Notes under the pieces: generated by a model
What the model was told of the DNA's origin: nothing
The model's input: only the letters and a program-made list of their open reading frames with translations
Databases searched by the model: none
Translations under genes and position numbers: made by a program
Source: Laspinema sp. D2d
GTDB taxonomy: Bacteria; Cyanobacteriota; Cyanobacteriia; Cyanobacteriales; Laspinemataceae
Direction: 5' to 3'
DNA: 64,000 nucleotides
NCBI RefSeq assembly: GCF_025370755.1
Contig: NZ_JAMXFC010000007.1
Location: 119,472 to 183,471 of the forward strand
In this document: positions 17,893 through 27,097 of the stretch, in pieces
Numbering within the stretch: position 1 is the first letter of the stretch
Layout: each line of letters begins with the position of its first letter

Positions 17893-20124
17893 ATGGACTT
17901 TGATTTTTTACCGAATTTACCTAAATCTGATTTAGACGATCGCAAGTTTCAAGACTTGGTGGATGAGTGCTTGCTGCGGATTCCGCGCTACTGTCCGGAA
18001 TGGACGAACTATAATCCCAGTGACCCTGGGGTAACTCTGGTGGAACTGTTCGCCTGGATGACGGACCAAATGTTGGCCCGGTTTAATCAGGTGCCGCGTC
18101 GGAATTATGTGACGTTTTTAGAGTTGTTGGGGGTGCGCTTACGTCCACCGACTCCGGCTAAAACCGAGGTGACGTTCTATATGAGTGCCACCTTACCGGA
18201 GAACTACACGATTCCGGCAGGGACGGAGGTGGCGACGGTGCGAACGGAGGAGGAGGAGGCGATTGTTTTTAGTACCGATGCTGCGGTGGCAGTCGGCAAA
18301 CCTCGGATCCGGCATTTGTTAACGGCCCCTTCTGCGGAACAGGAACCCCAGATTTTGCGCGATCGCTTCATCGGATCTTGGCGAATGGAACGCACCGGGG
18401 AATGGCAAGGGTTAGAGTTGCCCTTTTTTGACGATACTCCAGAACCGGGCAATTGCTTTTACCTCGTCTTTGATTCAGAATCCCTCATTGAAGGCAATGT
18501 CATCGCCCTCACCTTGAAAGGGGAAGCAGCGACCTCCACCGGGATTAACCCCGATATGCCTCCCAGGCGCTGGGAAGGGTGGAATGGGGAAAAATGGCAA
18601 CCGATTCTGCTTCATGAAGCGGACGATAAAACCCAAGGATTCAGTTTTAGCGAAATTGTTCGCCAAGGGGGCAACCCCCTTTCTGGGGCCGATGTGGTGC
18701 TGCATACGCCGAAAACTTGGCCGGTGACGCACTTTTTTACCTACCAAGGTCGGTGGATCCGCTGCGTTTATACCCAACCGGGGCCCTATCAAGCGGGATA
18801 TACGCGATCGCCCCGGATTGTCGGGTTGAGCGCCCGGTCCATTGGCGGCAGTGTCACCGCCTCCCAAAGTACCCTGATTCGCAATGAAATCCTCGGGGAA
18901 AGCGATGGCAATCCGGGACAAACCTTTCAGATTCAGGGCGTCCCGGTCCTGCCACGACGGGAAGAGGAATATATCCTGGTGACTCCTATCGGTGGACTCC
19001 CCCAAATCTGGCAAGAAGTCAATGATTTTTCCACCTCGGGGCCGGAAGACCTGCATTACACTCTCGATTCCCTCACGGGAAAAGTCCAGTTCGGACCCCT
19101 GATCCGCGAACCCACGCAATTGCGGGAAAAAATGGCATGGCGGGCGTCAGAGCAAGGGGCACGTCAGAGTTCCCTGACCTTAGCCAATGGCCGCCCGGGC
19201 GATCGCAATGCCTTTGAACCGATGACCGCCACGGGAATCGAGTCAATGGAACGACAATATGGAGCAGTCCCCCCGCGAGGGGCCAATATTCAAATAGTCA
19301 GCTACCGGACAGGAGGGGGACTGCGAGGCAACATTCAAGCCGGAACCATTCAAATTGTCAAATCAGCAGTGCCTTACGTTGCTGGGGTGATTAACCATAT
19401 GCCGGGACGCGGGGGGGCGGATAGCGAATCCTTAGATGAAGCGGTGATCCGGGCCCCACGAATGCTCCGCACCCGCGATCGCGCCGTGACAGTTGAAGAC
19501 TTTGAAACCCTTACCCTGGAGGCGGGACAAGGCGCAGTCGCCCGAACCCTCTGCTTACCCCCTACTCACAAATCAGAAGCGGGAATCGTGCGAATGCTCT
19601 TGGTTCCCAAACCCGATACCTTGAGCATTGAACGGGGGGAAGGCATTGACCCGGACTTGTTTAATCTCTCCCCCGTCCTGATCAATCGCGTCTTGACCTA
19701 TCTCGACGATCGCCGCTTGCTGGGGGTGCAGGTCCAATGCAATCAACCCCACTATATGGGAGTATCGGTGCAAACCGAAGTCGCCCTCAAACCCGAATAT
19801 AAAAACCCCAGCGCCCAACAGCAAATTATTTTTTCCATGCAAGTGGCGCTGTATCGTTTTCTCAACCCCCTCACCGGGGGACCGGACCAGACTGGCTGGC
19901 CCTTTGGACGGCCCGTCTATCCCTCGGATATTGTCACCATCCTGCAAAACATTCCCGGGGTCCTTTACCTGGGGTCGGTCCAACTGTTTGAACTGCGCCT
20001 GCGCAACGGGGTTTGGGTCAGAAGTCTCCCCCGAGACCCGGTAATCAACCCCGGTCCCTTGGGATTAGTTTGTTCCTGGCGCAATGATACCTTGCGATCG
20101 GGTCACACTATCAGCGTCATCTAA
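17893..20124 (+). CDS. Baseplate J-like protein, Cis11 (gp6)
   Basis: The opening FLPNLPKSDLDDRKFQDLVD and the segment YNPSDPGVTLVELFAWMTDQ are hallmarks of the large baseplate assembly protein of eCIS (Afp11/Pvc11). The middle carries the J-like core (GGGLRGNIQAGTIQIVKSAV, then RTRDRAVTVEDFETL). The protein forms the wedge ring around the VgrG hub with Cis12. 743 residues is within the usual range. It is separated from the Cis12 gene by only five bases, so the two are translated from one message. Confidence 0.93.
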   Translation: MDFDFLPNLPKSDLDDRKFQDLVDECLLRIPRYCPEWTNYNPSDPGVTLVELFAWMTDQMLARFNQVPRRNYVTFLELLGVRLRPPTPAKTEVTFYMSATLPENYTIPAGTEVATVRTEEEEAIVFSTDAAVAVGKPRIRHLLTAPSAEQEPQILRDRFIGSWRMERTGEWQGLELPFFDDTPEPGNCFYLVFDSESLIEGNVIALTLKGEAATSTGINPDMPPRRWEGWNGEKWQPILLHEADDKTQGFSFSEIVRQGGNPLSGADVVLHTPKTWPVTHFFTYQGRWIRCVYTQPGPYQAGYTRSPRIVGLSARSIGGSVTASQSTLIRNEILGESDGNPGQTFQIQGVPVLPRREEEYILVTPIGGLPQIWQEVNDFSTSGPEDLHYTLDSLTGKVQFGPLIREPTQLREKMAWRASEQGARQSSLTLANGRPGDRNAFEPMTATGIESMERQYGAVPPRGANIQIVSYRTGGGLRGNIQAGTIQIVKSAVPYVAGVINHMPGRGGADSESLDEAVIRAPRMLRTRDRAVTVEDFETLTLEAGQGAVARTLCLPPTHKSEAGIVRMLLVPKPDTLSIERGEGIDPDLFNLSPVLINRVLTYLDDRRLLGVQVQCNQPHYMGVSVQTEVALKPEYKNPSAQQQIIFSMQVALYRFLNPLTGGPDQTGWPFGRPVYPSDIVTILQNIPGVLYLGSVQLFELRLRNGVWVRSLPRDPVINPGPLGLVCSWRNDTLRSGHTISVI

Positions 20125-20129
20125 CCTCA

Positions 20130-21236
20130 GTGAAAATTCGTGCAATCCGTGATTCAACCCTCATGACTCAAGCCCGTGACACCCTCCCACTCAAACTGCA
20201 ATTGGTGCCGATGCAAGTGCCAGAAGCACCGACTCAGCCGGTGGGACGGTGGCATGAAGCGTTGGAGATTGCCGAAGGGGTGCGATCGCTCAAAAATGCC
20301 TTACCACCCCCTAGAAATCCCTGTGACCTGGTGTTGCATCCAGGAGAAGCCAGCGAAATCCTAGTCAAACTTGAAAACATCGGCCTTCGCCCCCTGCAAG
20401 TGAATGTAGCAGTGACCGGCAATTTTCCCCCGCAGTGGTGCCAATTGGGAACTGAAGGACATGAACTGCCCCCAGGAGGCACGATGGAAGCGGTTCTCTA
20501 CTTCAACGTTCCCCCCCACTTCTTCGAGAGCTCTGAGATTATCAGTGCAAATCCAGCACTTTTAGATTTTCAGGGCCGCTTGAGCGTCTCTTGCACCGAG
20601 GAAAATCGCACTGGAGAACATCGGGATTCCGCTGCCTTCAACCTCTACCTCCGTCCTCGGAGTCTCTACCTGGAATTTTTACCGGAACTCTACCAGGAAG
20701 TAGACTTTATCGGTCGATTGCTCTCGATTTTTGAGCAAAGTTTTGAGCCCACGGTTCAGGCAATGGATGCCATCTGGGCTTACCTTGATCCCCTGATGGC
20801 CCCAGAAAGCCTGTTACCCTTTTTGGCTTATTGGGTGGGGTGGGAAATTGACCCCCATCTGAGTCTGGCACAGCAGCGCTATCTCATCCGCTATGCGATC
20901 GAACTGTATCGGTGGCGCGGCACTCGTCGGGGATTGCGGTTTTATCTGTATCTTTATACCAATTTGCCTCTGGATGAACATCTGCCCGAAGATGAAAAAC
21001 ATATCAGTATTCAAGAGGTTTTCACTCAGGGATTAATCATGGGAAGGAGTCGTCTTGGGGAAGATACCATCATTGGAGGCGGACGACCCTATCATTTTAT
21101 TGTCAAACTGCGCCCGGACTATCCCAACCAAATTGATGAAAGATTGGTTCGGCAAATTATCGAACAAGAAAAACCGGCGTTTTGTACTTACGACCTTTAT
21201 ATCAATCCCGTTAATACTATCCAGCGTCTTGAGTAG
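20130..21236 (+). CDS. Baseplate protein Cis12 (phage tail protein I-like)
   Basis: The C-terminal half contains the tail protein I domain: FLPELYQEVDFIGRLLSIFE, LLPFLAYWVGWEIDP and YRWRGTRRGLRFYLYLYT. The N-terminal 180 residues form an Ig-like beta domain (LVLHPGEASEILVKLENIG), as seen in other cyanobacterial members. It pairs with Cis11 in the baseplate wedge. The start is uncertain: GTG at 20130 overlaps best with the preceding stop, while ATG at 20163 is an alternative 11 codons on; neither has a strong ribosome binding site. Confidence 0.88.
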   Translation: MKIRAIRDSTLMTQARDTLPLKLQLVPMQVPEAPTQPVGRWHEALEIAEGVRSLKNALPPPRNPCDLVLHPGEASEILVKLENIGLRPLQVNVAVTGNFPPQWCQLGTEGHELPPGGTMEAVLYFNVPPHFFESSEIISANPALLDFQGRLSVSCTEENRTGEHRDSAAFNLYLRPRSLYLEFLPELYQEVDFIGRLLSIFEQSFEPTVQAMDAIWAYLDPLMAPESLLPFLAYWVGWEIDPHLSLAQQRYLIRYAIELYRWRGTRRGLRFYLYLYTNLPLDEHLPEDEKHISIQEVFTQGLIMGRSRLGEDTIIGGGRPYHFIVKLRPDYPNQIDERLVRQIIEQEKPAFCTYDLYINPVNTIQRLE

Positions 21237-21300
21237 AAGACGGATTTTAATTAAAGCTTGATTCATCCACCATTCTCCTTTTACTGGGTAAATTCCTACT

Positions 21301-22752
21301 ATGACACTTCCTTGGCTCCCTCCCAATATTAAACCTTTAAATCGTCTCCATGTCAGTGATGGATTATTAATTGATGCAGAACGCTGGCGCTTGGCCCATG
21401 ACTACCATCGCCATCGTCAAAATGCGCATTTTCAATCCTTGAATCAGCCGGGAATTGTCAGTGATATGGGGGTGCGATTAATTGACCCTCCCAATGATGT
21501 TCCCTCCCAATATCGGGATAAACGATGGGTGCAAGTTCAGCCCGGAATTGCCATTGATTTGTTTGGGAATTTGATTGTGATTCCGGAACCCATTGATTTT
21601 CGGATTACTTCAATGGCGCTGATGGGAAAACCGTTGATGGTTTATCTCGTGGTGAGTTATGTAGACCCGGATGGATTGGTGCGGGAAGAAAATGGAACAG
21701 CAGATATTGTCACCGAATCCTTTAGAATTGATGAAAAAAATAGTCCCCCGGCAGAGTGGGAAGTTGAACTTTGTCGAATTTTGCTGCAACCGGGAGAGGT
21801 GGAACTTGCAACAGCTTTAGATGCTTGGTTTCCTGGGGTGAATAATTTAGACCTCCGGTATCGACCCCAAGTAAATGCCCGAACTCAGGCGGTGGTGAGG
21901 TTGGCCCAGGTGGTTAAAAATACGCCGGAAGATGCTCAGATTTATGCGAATTTGGCCTATCTGAGTCAGGCGATCGCCGGTCTTTATCCCGTCTGGCAAG
22001 GGTTAAATGAAATCGGACAATTTACCTTAAATTCGTCCTCAGAGATTAATGATTTAATTACCTACGATGTCTTGTATTTTAAAACCCAACCCTCTCTCTC
22101 CCTCAGTGCTGGGGAATTTGACCTTTTACGGCAGTATATAGATATGGGAGGGGTGTTGTTAGTGGAAGCATCCATTAAGGGAAGCAAAGTAGAAGAATTG
22201 ATGGGATTACAGCATCAATTGCAAGAGGCGATCGCCCGGGTGGAAATGAGTCTGAGTATTCCCACTGAACCCAACGAAACCCCGGGTAAAACTGCTTCTA
22301 CCTCTCGTCAGGAACAACGGGCGAATCAGTTAGAAATTCAACAATCCCTGCAAGAAGAATTAATTTCCATTAAAAGCGCCTTGAGCGAGGAAATTAATAC
22401 CCTATCTTCTGCCTTTAAAAAGTTTGCCCGAGACTTAGGAATTCCTTTAGAAGACCTCGATATTCTCAGCCGGAATCATCCTCTAAGAACTCAACCTTTT
22501 CTATTTTCAGCTTTACCGACGGTGAACGGACAAGCATTAAAAATATTATCCGGGGGTGGAATTATAATTTTAATCGGGAATTTATCGGCGGCTTGGGGAT
22601 TAGATGAAAAGCTTTCATTAGGAAGAGAAACGATTCGGACGGCCCAAGAAATGGGGATTAATATTTTACATTATGCCCGCACCCGTCGCCAACTCACCCA
22701 ATTACAAAAAGCGAAGGAATTCCCACCCACTCAAGTCCCCGATTCGATTTGA
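21301..22752 (+). CDS. Baseplate-associated DUF4159 protein
   Basis: Two regions are visible. Residues 1-190 begin PWLPPNIKPLNRLHVSDGLL and DAERWRLAHDYHRHRQNAHF, a segment I associate with eCIS and phage-tail loci of cyanobacteria and related groups, with a GIAIDLFGNLIVIPEP strand pair resembling a tail-fibre attachment fold. From about 235 the sequence matches DUF4159 (YDVLYFKTQPSLSLSAGEFD, LLRQYIDMGGVLLVEA, then a charged coiled-coil insert at about 295-365, and GGGIIILIGNLSAAWGLD). DUF4159 has a glutamine-amidotransferase-like fold without known activity. The position after Cis12 suggests a fibre or surface-anchor role in place of Afp13; this is an inference. Confidence 0.7.
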   Translation: MTLPWLPPNIKPLNRLHVSDGLLIDAERWRLAHDYHRHRQNAHFQSLNQPGIVSDMGVRLIDPPNDVPSQYRDKRWVQVQPGIAIDLFGNLIVIPEPIDFRITSMALMGKPLMVYLVVSYVDPDGLVREENGTADIVTESFRIDEKNSPPAEWEVELCRILLQPGEVELATALDAWFPGVNNLDLRYRPQVNARTQAVVRLAQVVKNTPEDAQIYANLAYLSQAIAGLYPVWQGLNEIGQFTLNSSSEINDLITYDVLYFKTQPSLSLSAGEFDLLRQYIDMGGVLLVEASIKGSKVEELMGLQHQLQEAIARVEMSLSIPTEPNETPGKTASTSRQEQRANQLEIQQSLQEELISIKSALSEEINTLSSAFKKFARDLGIPLEDLDILSRNHPLRTQPFLFSALPTVNGQALKILSGGGIIILIGNLSAAWGLDEKLSLGRETIRTAQEMGINILHYARTRRQLTQLQKAKEFPPTQVPDSI

Positions 22753-22816
22753 TATTCCTATTTCTATAGCCTACCGGATACCGGGCTAATTTAAAGCCGC
22801 ATAAGGGGAAATAAAG

Positions 22817-24739
22817 ATGGTTTCAATCCGCAAAGTTCTACCCGCACTAATTGTTTTTCCAATTTTTGTCGCCGTTGGAGTCACCGGATGGCTCTCCTTT
22901 CGCAGTGGACAGCAGTCCGTGGAAATGTTGGCTCGCAAGTTAGGGGAAGAAGTCAGCGATCGCATTGAGTCTGAAGTCGCCGAGTATATGAAAAACCCCC
23001 ATATTTTCAATGAATTGACTTTAGCTGCCATTCGCAGTGGCAACTTAAATGTAGACAATTTAAGACAATTAGAACGGTATTTGTGGTATCAAACGGTTTG
23101 GGATAACTCTATCAATTCTTCTTTTTATGGCAATGAAGCGGGTGAGTTTATTGAAATGAATTTAACCGAGGATGGAAACCGAGTGTTACGGGTTCGTGAC
23201 CCCGAAACGGGTCCTATTCGCAAAACCTATGAACTGGATGATCAGGGGAATCGACTCGGGGAAATCAGTATGGGAGAGTATGATCCGCGCCAAAGACCCT
23301 GGTATCAAAAAGCGAAAGCAACTGGGGAAATGAGCTGGAGTCCGATTTACCGTTTTGCATTCCAAGAAGGGGTTTTAGGAATTACCGCCGTTGCACCCGT
23401 CTATGGATCAGGGGGAAACTTACAAGGGGTATTGGGAATTGATATTTCCCTGAATCAACTGAGTGAGTTCTTAAATGGTTTAGAAATTTCTCCAGCAGGC
23501 GCGGCTTTTATTATAGAACGGTCCGGTGCAATTGTGGCGAGTTCGGTGGTAGAAAATTTGTTAGTAGAAGGGGAAAATCAACCCATAGATTCAGGGGAAG
23601 ATTCTAACCGACTCTGGGCGATTGAAAGTGTTAATCCCACGATTCAAGGCACTGCCCGCGAGTTATTAGCTCGCTTTAATAGTCTGGATACAATTACGAG
23701 TCCCCAGAATTTTAAATTTTCCCTGGATGGGAAAATGCAACTGGTGGCAGTGAAGCCGATCCAGGATACAAGGGGTCTGGATTGGCTGGTGGTGGCGATC
23801 GTCCCGGAATCAGATTTCATGGGGTATATCTATAAAAATACACGCCATACAGTTCTACTTTCCTGCGCTGCCTTAATCGTGGCGATCATTTTGGGAATTG
23901 CGATCGCCAAATGGTTAATTCAACCCATCTTGCGACTGAGTGCCACCGCCCATGATATCGAAATCGGCAAGTTTGACCCCAATAGTTTAACTGACGTGAT
24001 CAAGCGTTCCGATGAAGTGGGTCAATTGGCGCGGGTTTTTCAAGATATGGCAAACAAAATTTACGCCCGTGAGCAAGGGTTTAAAGACCAATTAAATTTA
24101 CTTCAAACTGAGACAGATAAAGCTAAAAAAGCCATGCTATTAACTCAGATGAGTGATAGCAATTACTTTCAGCAATTGCTAATTAAATCTAAGCGCACTC
24201 GGAGTAAAGCTGAAGAGTTTAAAAAAATAGACATTGGCGAATTATTAAAAAAAGTCTCTTATTTTCAAGGGTTTAGCGAAGCTGAAATTCAGCGCCTCAT
24301 TGAAATGGGATATCGCAAAATTTTGTATCCAGGAGAATATGTCTGTCGTGAAGATGAACCGGGAGATGCGTTTTATATTATTTTAGAAGGATCTGTAGAA
24401 ATTTTTGTGGAAAAAATTAATAAATTTCTTACCAATTTGGGCGTTGGCACTTTCTTTGGCGAACTCTCTTTACTGCTCGGAATTCCCCGGACGGCAACGG
24501 TAAGGACCCGAGAAGATACGGTTTTATTTGTACTCGATCGCGAAGGGTTACAAAAACTATTAAGGAATTATAAAGATTTAGCCGAACAAATTGCCCAAGC
24601 TTTGCATGAACACAAGGCTGAACTAGAATCGAGAAAAGAACTGCTTCAAAAAATGGGTTTATTAGATGATGAAGAGGGGTTCAATCAAAACCCCTTGGGC
24701 TGGATCCGGAACCGAATGGCGACGTTATTTGGCTTGTAA
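22817..24739 (+). CDS. Membrane sensor: double Cache - HAMP - cNMP-binding protein
   Basis: A first membrane helix (residues about 8-28) and a second (about 344-366) flank a periplasmic double-Cache sensor (PRQRPWYQKAKATGEMSWSP, GVLGIDISLNQLSEFL). A HAMP linker follows (RLSATAHDIEIGKF), then a coiled coil and a Crp-like cyclic-nucleotide domain near 480-590. The phosphate-binding cassette FFGELSLLLGIPRTATVR keeps the Glu and Arg of functional sites; the Thr after Arg is seen in cGMP-preferring sites. There is no kinase, cyclase or methyl-accepting output. Placed within the injection-system gene run, it could tell the machine about external ligand and cyclic nucleotide state; that link is inferred only from position. 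Confidence 0.85.
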   Translation: MVSIRKVLPALIVFPIFVAVGVTGWLSFRSGQQSVEMLARKLGEEVSDRIESEVAEYMKNPHIFNELTLAAIRSGNLNVDNLRQLERYLWYQTVWDNSINSSFYGNEAGEFIEMNLTEDGNRVLRVRDPETGPIRKTYELDDQGNRLGEISMGEYDPRQRPWYQKAKATGEMSWSPIYRFAFQEGVLGITAVAPVYGSGGNLQGVLGIDISLNQLSEFLNGLEISPAGAAFIIERSGAIVASSVVENLLVEGENQPIDSGEDSNRLWAIESVNPTIQGTARELLARFNSLDTITSPQNFKFSLDGKMQLVAVKPIQDTRGLDWLVVAIVPESDFMGYIYKNTRHTVLLSCAALIVAIILGIAIAKWLIQPILRLSATAHDIEIGKFDPNSLTDVIKRSDEVGQLARVFQDMANKIYAREQGFKDQLNLLQTETDKAKKAMLLTQMSDSNYFQQLLIKSKRTRSKAEEFKKIDIGELLKKVSYFQGFSEAEIQRLIEMGYRKILYPGEYVCREDEPGDAFYIILEGSVEIFVEKINKFLTNLGVGTFFGELSLLLGIPRTATVRTREDTVLFVLDREGLQKLLRNYKDLAEQIAQALHEHKAELESRKELLQKMGLLDDEEGFNQNPLGWIRNRMATLFGL

Positions 24740-24770
24740 TTAAAATAATTCTTTAAAAAAAAGCAATCGT

Positions 24771-27005
24771 ATGGCAACAACAGTAATTAATACCATTGTC
24801 TCAACAAAAGAACTGCATTTTCAACCGGGAGGAGTCCCGGCATCGTTTGAAGTCACGGTAGTCAATGGCAGCGATCGCTTTGCCAGCTTTCAAGTCGAAC
24901 TCGTTGCCGCCGGTGCGGCAGTCAATCGAAATGCAGACTGGTACCATATCTCCCCCACCGCCAGCAGCAAAAAACCCCCGGGTGCTGCCACTCGGTTTCA
25001 GGTCTCCATTTTGGATACGCCAGTTCCGGGATTTGTGGGGCTGATGAATATCCGAGTGCGCGTCTTTTCGATGGAACTCCCCGATGAAACCCGGGAAATT
25101 CTGCGCTTAGTGGTTGAACGGGGGACGGGTGCAACCCCTTTGCAACTGGAACTCCCGGTCAAACAATTTCAAATCAATCCCGGAAGTCGCCTGGAGGTGC
25201 CGGTGCGAGTTTATAACCCGGGTCAACTCCTGAGTAATGTCTTACTGAGTGAGATGGCGATCGACCCCCGATGGTTACCGTTGACAACGGAACGCCGGTT
25301 ACAAGTGCCTCCAGGTAAGTCGGTGGAAACCACTTTTACCTATCAACCCCCCTTTGGTGCCGCTGCCCCCGGTCAAGCCTACCCTTTCATCATTGAAGCA
25401 ACCCATAATAATGGCCCTGCTTCTCGGATTTCCGGGACCCTAGAGGTGATGCCAATGGGGTTTGTAGACTTTGCCGCTACGCCTAAGCAACTAGCTATTC
25501 CCAGTAAACTCGGTTGGAAATTTTGGCAGTCTCACCCGGTCACTTATCATCTGGAAGCCAAAAATGCCAGTAATTTACACCAGGAAGCAACGGTAGAACT
25601 GGCGGAAGAAAATTCCCCGGAATGCGATTTGACCCTAGTCCCAGAAATGCAGGCGATCGCCCCGGAAGAAACGGCCGAATTCCTGTTAACTGCCAGTAAA
25701 AAACGGCCTTGGTTTGGCAGAAACCGTAAACTCCTTTTGGAATTAACAGGCATTTGGTCCGATCGCCGGGTGGATACCCGCAATGAACGTCAAACCCTAG
25801 AATTAATCGTTAAACCTGTCCTCCCCCTGGCGTTACAACTCTTAGGAGGACTCTTTTTCCTCTATCTCCTGTGGTGGTTATCCTGGCTGAATTCGAGAAA
25901 TCCCTTTTTTGGACATAATGAACCCGTCAACTCTTTGCAATTTAATGGGGTGGGAGAAAGACTCATTAGCGGTTCCAGTGATCAAACCATCATCGAATGG
26001 AACATCAACGGATTTTTTAATTCCATCGTCAATCAAGAAATGCGGAAATTCCCCAACAAAGGGAATCGACTCTGGCAATGGCTGACTCGTCCCTTTCAAA
26101 ACCGAGGCAATTGCCAATCTCCAGGATGTACCGACTTGATCGCAGAAAAAGCCGTGCGAGTTGTGCAGTATCGCCCAGTTAATAATAATTGGGTCGCAAC
26201 AGGGTTAGAAAATGGGGAAATTCATCTCTGGAATTTGACAGAGAAACGACCGGACCCATTTCATTCTTTTGTTTATGACAAAGATGACCGGGTATTTAGT
26301 TTAGAATTTACCCAAGATTCTCGCTGGTTATTTAGTGGTCATGGGAGTGGGTCGGTCTTACAATGGGACTTGAGAGATTTGGAAGGGGCGGATTCAACCT
26401 TGAGCGCAAGGGTTCCGAATCGGAAACAATTTAACTTTGCCGTTTATGCCCTGAAATTTGTGGGCAATGACGATCGCACTTTAGCCGTGGCGGGACAGTT
26501 AAATCAGTTGATTCTGTGGAATTGGCGAGAGAATACCGAAGCGGTTGTACCGTACCGGGAAGGCGGCAAGGATGCATATATTAATAGTTTGGATACCGCC
26601 GAGTTTCATCCCCACCTGCTCGCCACTGCCGATACTCAGGGGTATATTACGTTATGGAATATGCAATCCTGTTTGAATGGGGGCACAGAATGCCAAAGAA
26701 TCGAACAATGGGAGGACGGTCACAACGGCCAACCTGTGCGATCGGTGGCGCTGAGTGAAGATGGCTGTTACCTCGTCAGTGGTGGCGATGATGGCCGGGT
26801 GATGTTGTGGCCGCTGAACCTCGATGGTAGTCGTGCTCAACCCCAGGGAGAGCAAATTATTCGGGCCAAAAATAAAAACTTTAATGCCGTCGATATTAAG
26901 CAGGTGGATGACCATCTGCTGATCGCTGCCGGTAGCGATGATAAACAAGAGGTCCGGGTCGAATCCCACCCCCGATTACCGAACTTGGGGTGTGATTTAC
27001 CTTAA
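24771..27005 (+). CDS. Ig-like/WD40 single-pass membrane protein
   Basis: Residues 1-340 form about three Ig-like (COG1470/NEW3-type) domains, for example FQPGGVPASFEVTVVNGSDR. One membrane helix follows at about 350-372 (LALQLLGGLFFLYLLWWLSW). The rest is a WD40 propeller with repeats such as SLQFNGVGERLISGSSDQTI and SVALSEDGCYLVSGGDDGRV. There is no N-terminal signal peptide, so the Ig part is probably cytoplasmic or the topology is unusual. It is followed by a related Ig-like membrane protein. Both lie behind the baseplate genes and are candidates for docking the injector on a membrane, as thylakoid-anchored cyanobacterial injectors require; this is an inference. Confidence 0.8.
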   Translation: MATTVINTIVSTKELHFQPGGVPASFEVTVVNGSDRFASFQVELVAAGAAVNRNADWYHISPTASSKKPPGAATRFQVSILDTPVPGFVGLMNIRVRVFSMELPDETREILRLVVERGTGATPLQLELPVKQFQINPGSRLEVPVRVYNPGQLLSNVLLSEMAIDPRWLPLTTERRLQVPPGKSVETTFTYQPPFGAAAPGQAYPFIIEATHNNGPASRISGTLEVMPMGFVDFAATPKQLAIPSKLGWKFWQSHPVTYHLEAKNASNLHQEATVELAEENSPECDLTLVPEMQAIAPEETAEFLLTASKKRPWFGRNRKLLLELTGIWSDRRVDTRNERQTLELIVKPVLPLALQLLGGLFFLYLLWWLSWLNSRNPFFGHNEPVNSLQFNGVGERLISGSSDQTIIEWNINGFFNSIVNQEMRKFPNKGNRLWQWLTRPFQNRGNCQSPGCTDLIAEKAVRVVQYRPVNNNWVATGLENGEIHLWNLTEKRPDPFHSFVYDKDDRVFSLEFTQDSRWLFSGHGSGSVLQWDLRDLEGADSTLSARVPNRKQFNFAVYALKFVGNDDRTLAVAGQLNQLILWNWRENTEAVVPYREGGKDAYINSLDTAEFHPHLLATADTQGYITLWNMQSCLNGGTECQRIEQWEDGHNGQPVRSVALSEDGCYLVSGGDDGRVMLWPLNLDGSRAQPQGEQIIRAKNKNFNAVDIKQVDDHLLIAAGSDDKQEVRVESHPRLPNLGCDLP

Positions 27006-27097
27006 TTCCGATGATTCTGGCGACGCTCCATGCTCGCACTCTCTAATGATTGATGATAGCGCAGCCCAATGCTCGCACTCCTAAAGGAGCCAAACGA

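Noticed and set aside
12382-22752. Contractile-tailed prophage
   Set aside because: No capsid, portal, terminase or lysis genes; DUF4157 cargos, Cis15-type ATPase and DUF4255 point to an injection system.
12382-22752. Type VI secretion system
   Set aside because: No TssJLM membrane complex or ClpV seen; AAA+ ATPase is of Cis15 type and Cis7 is present.
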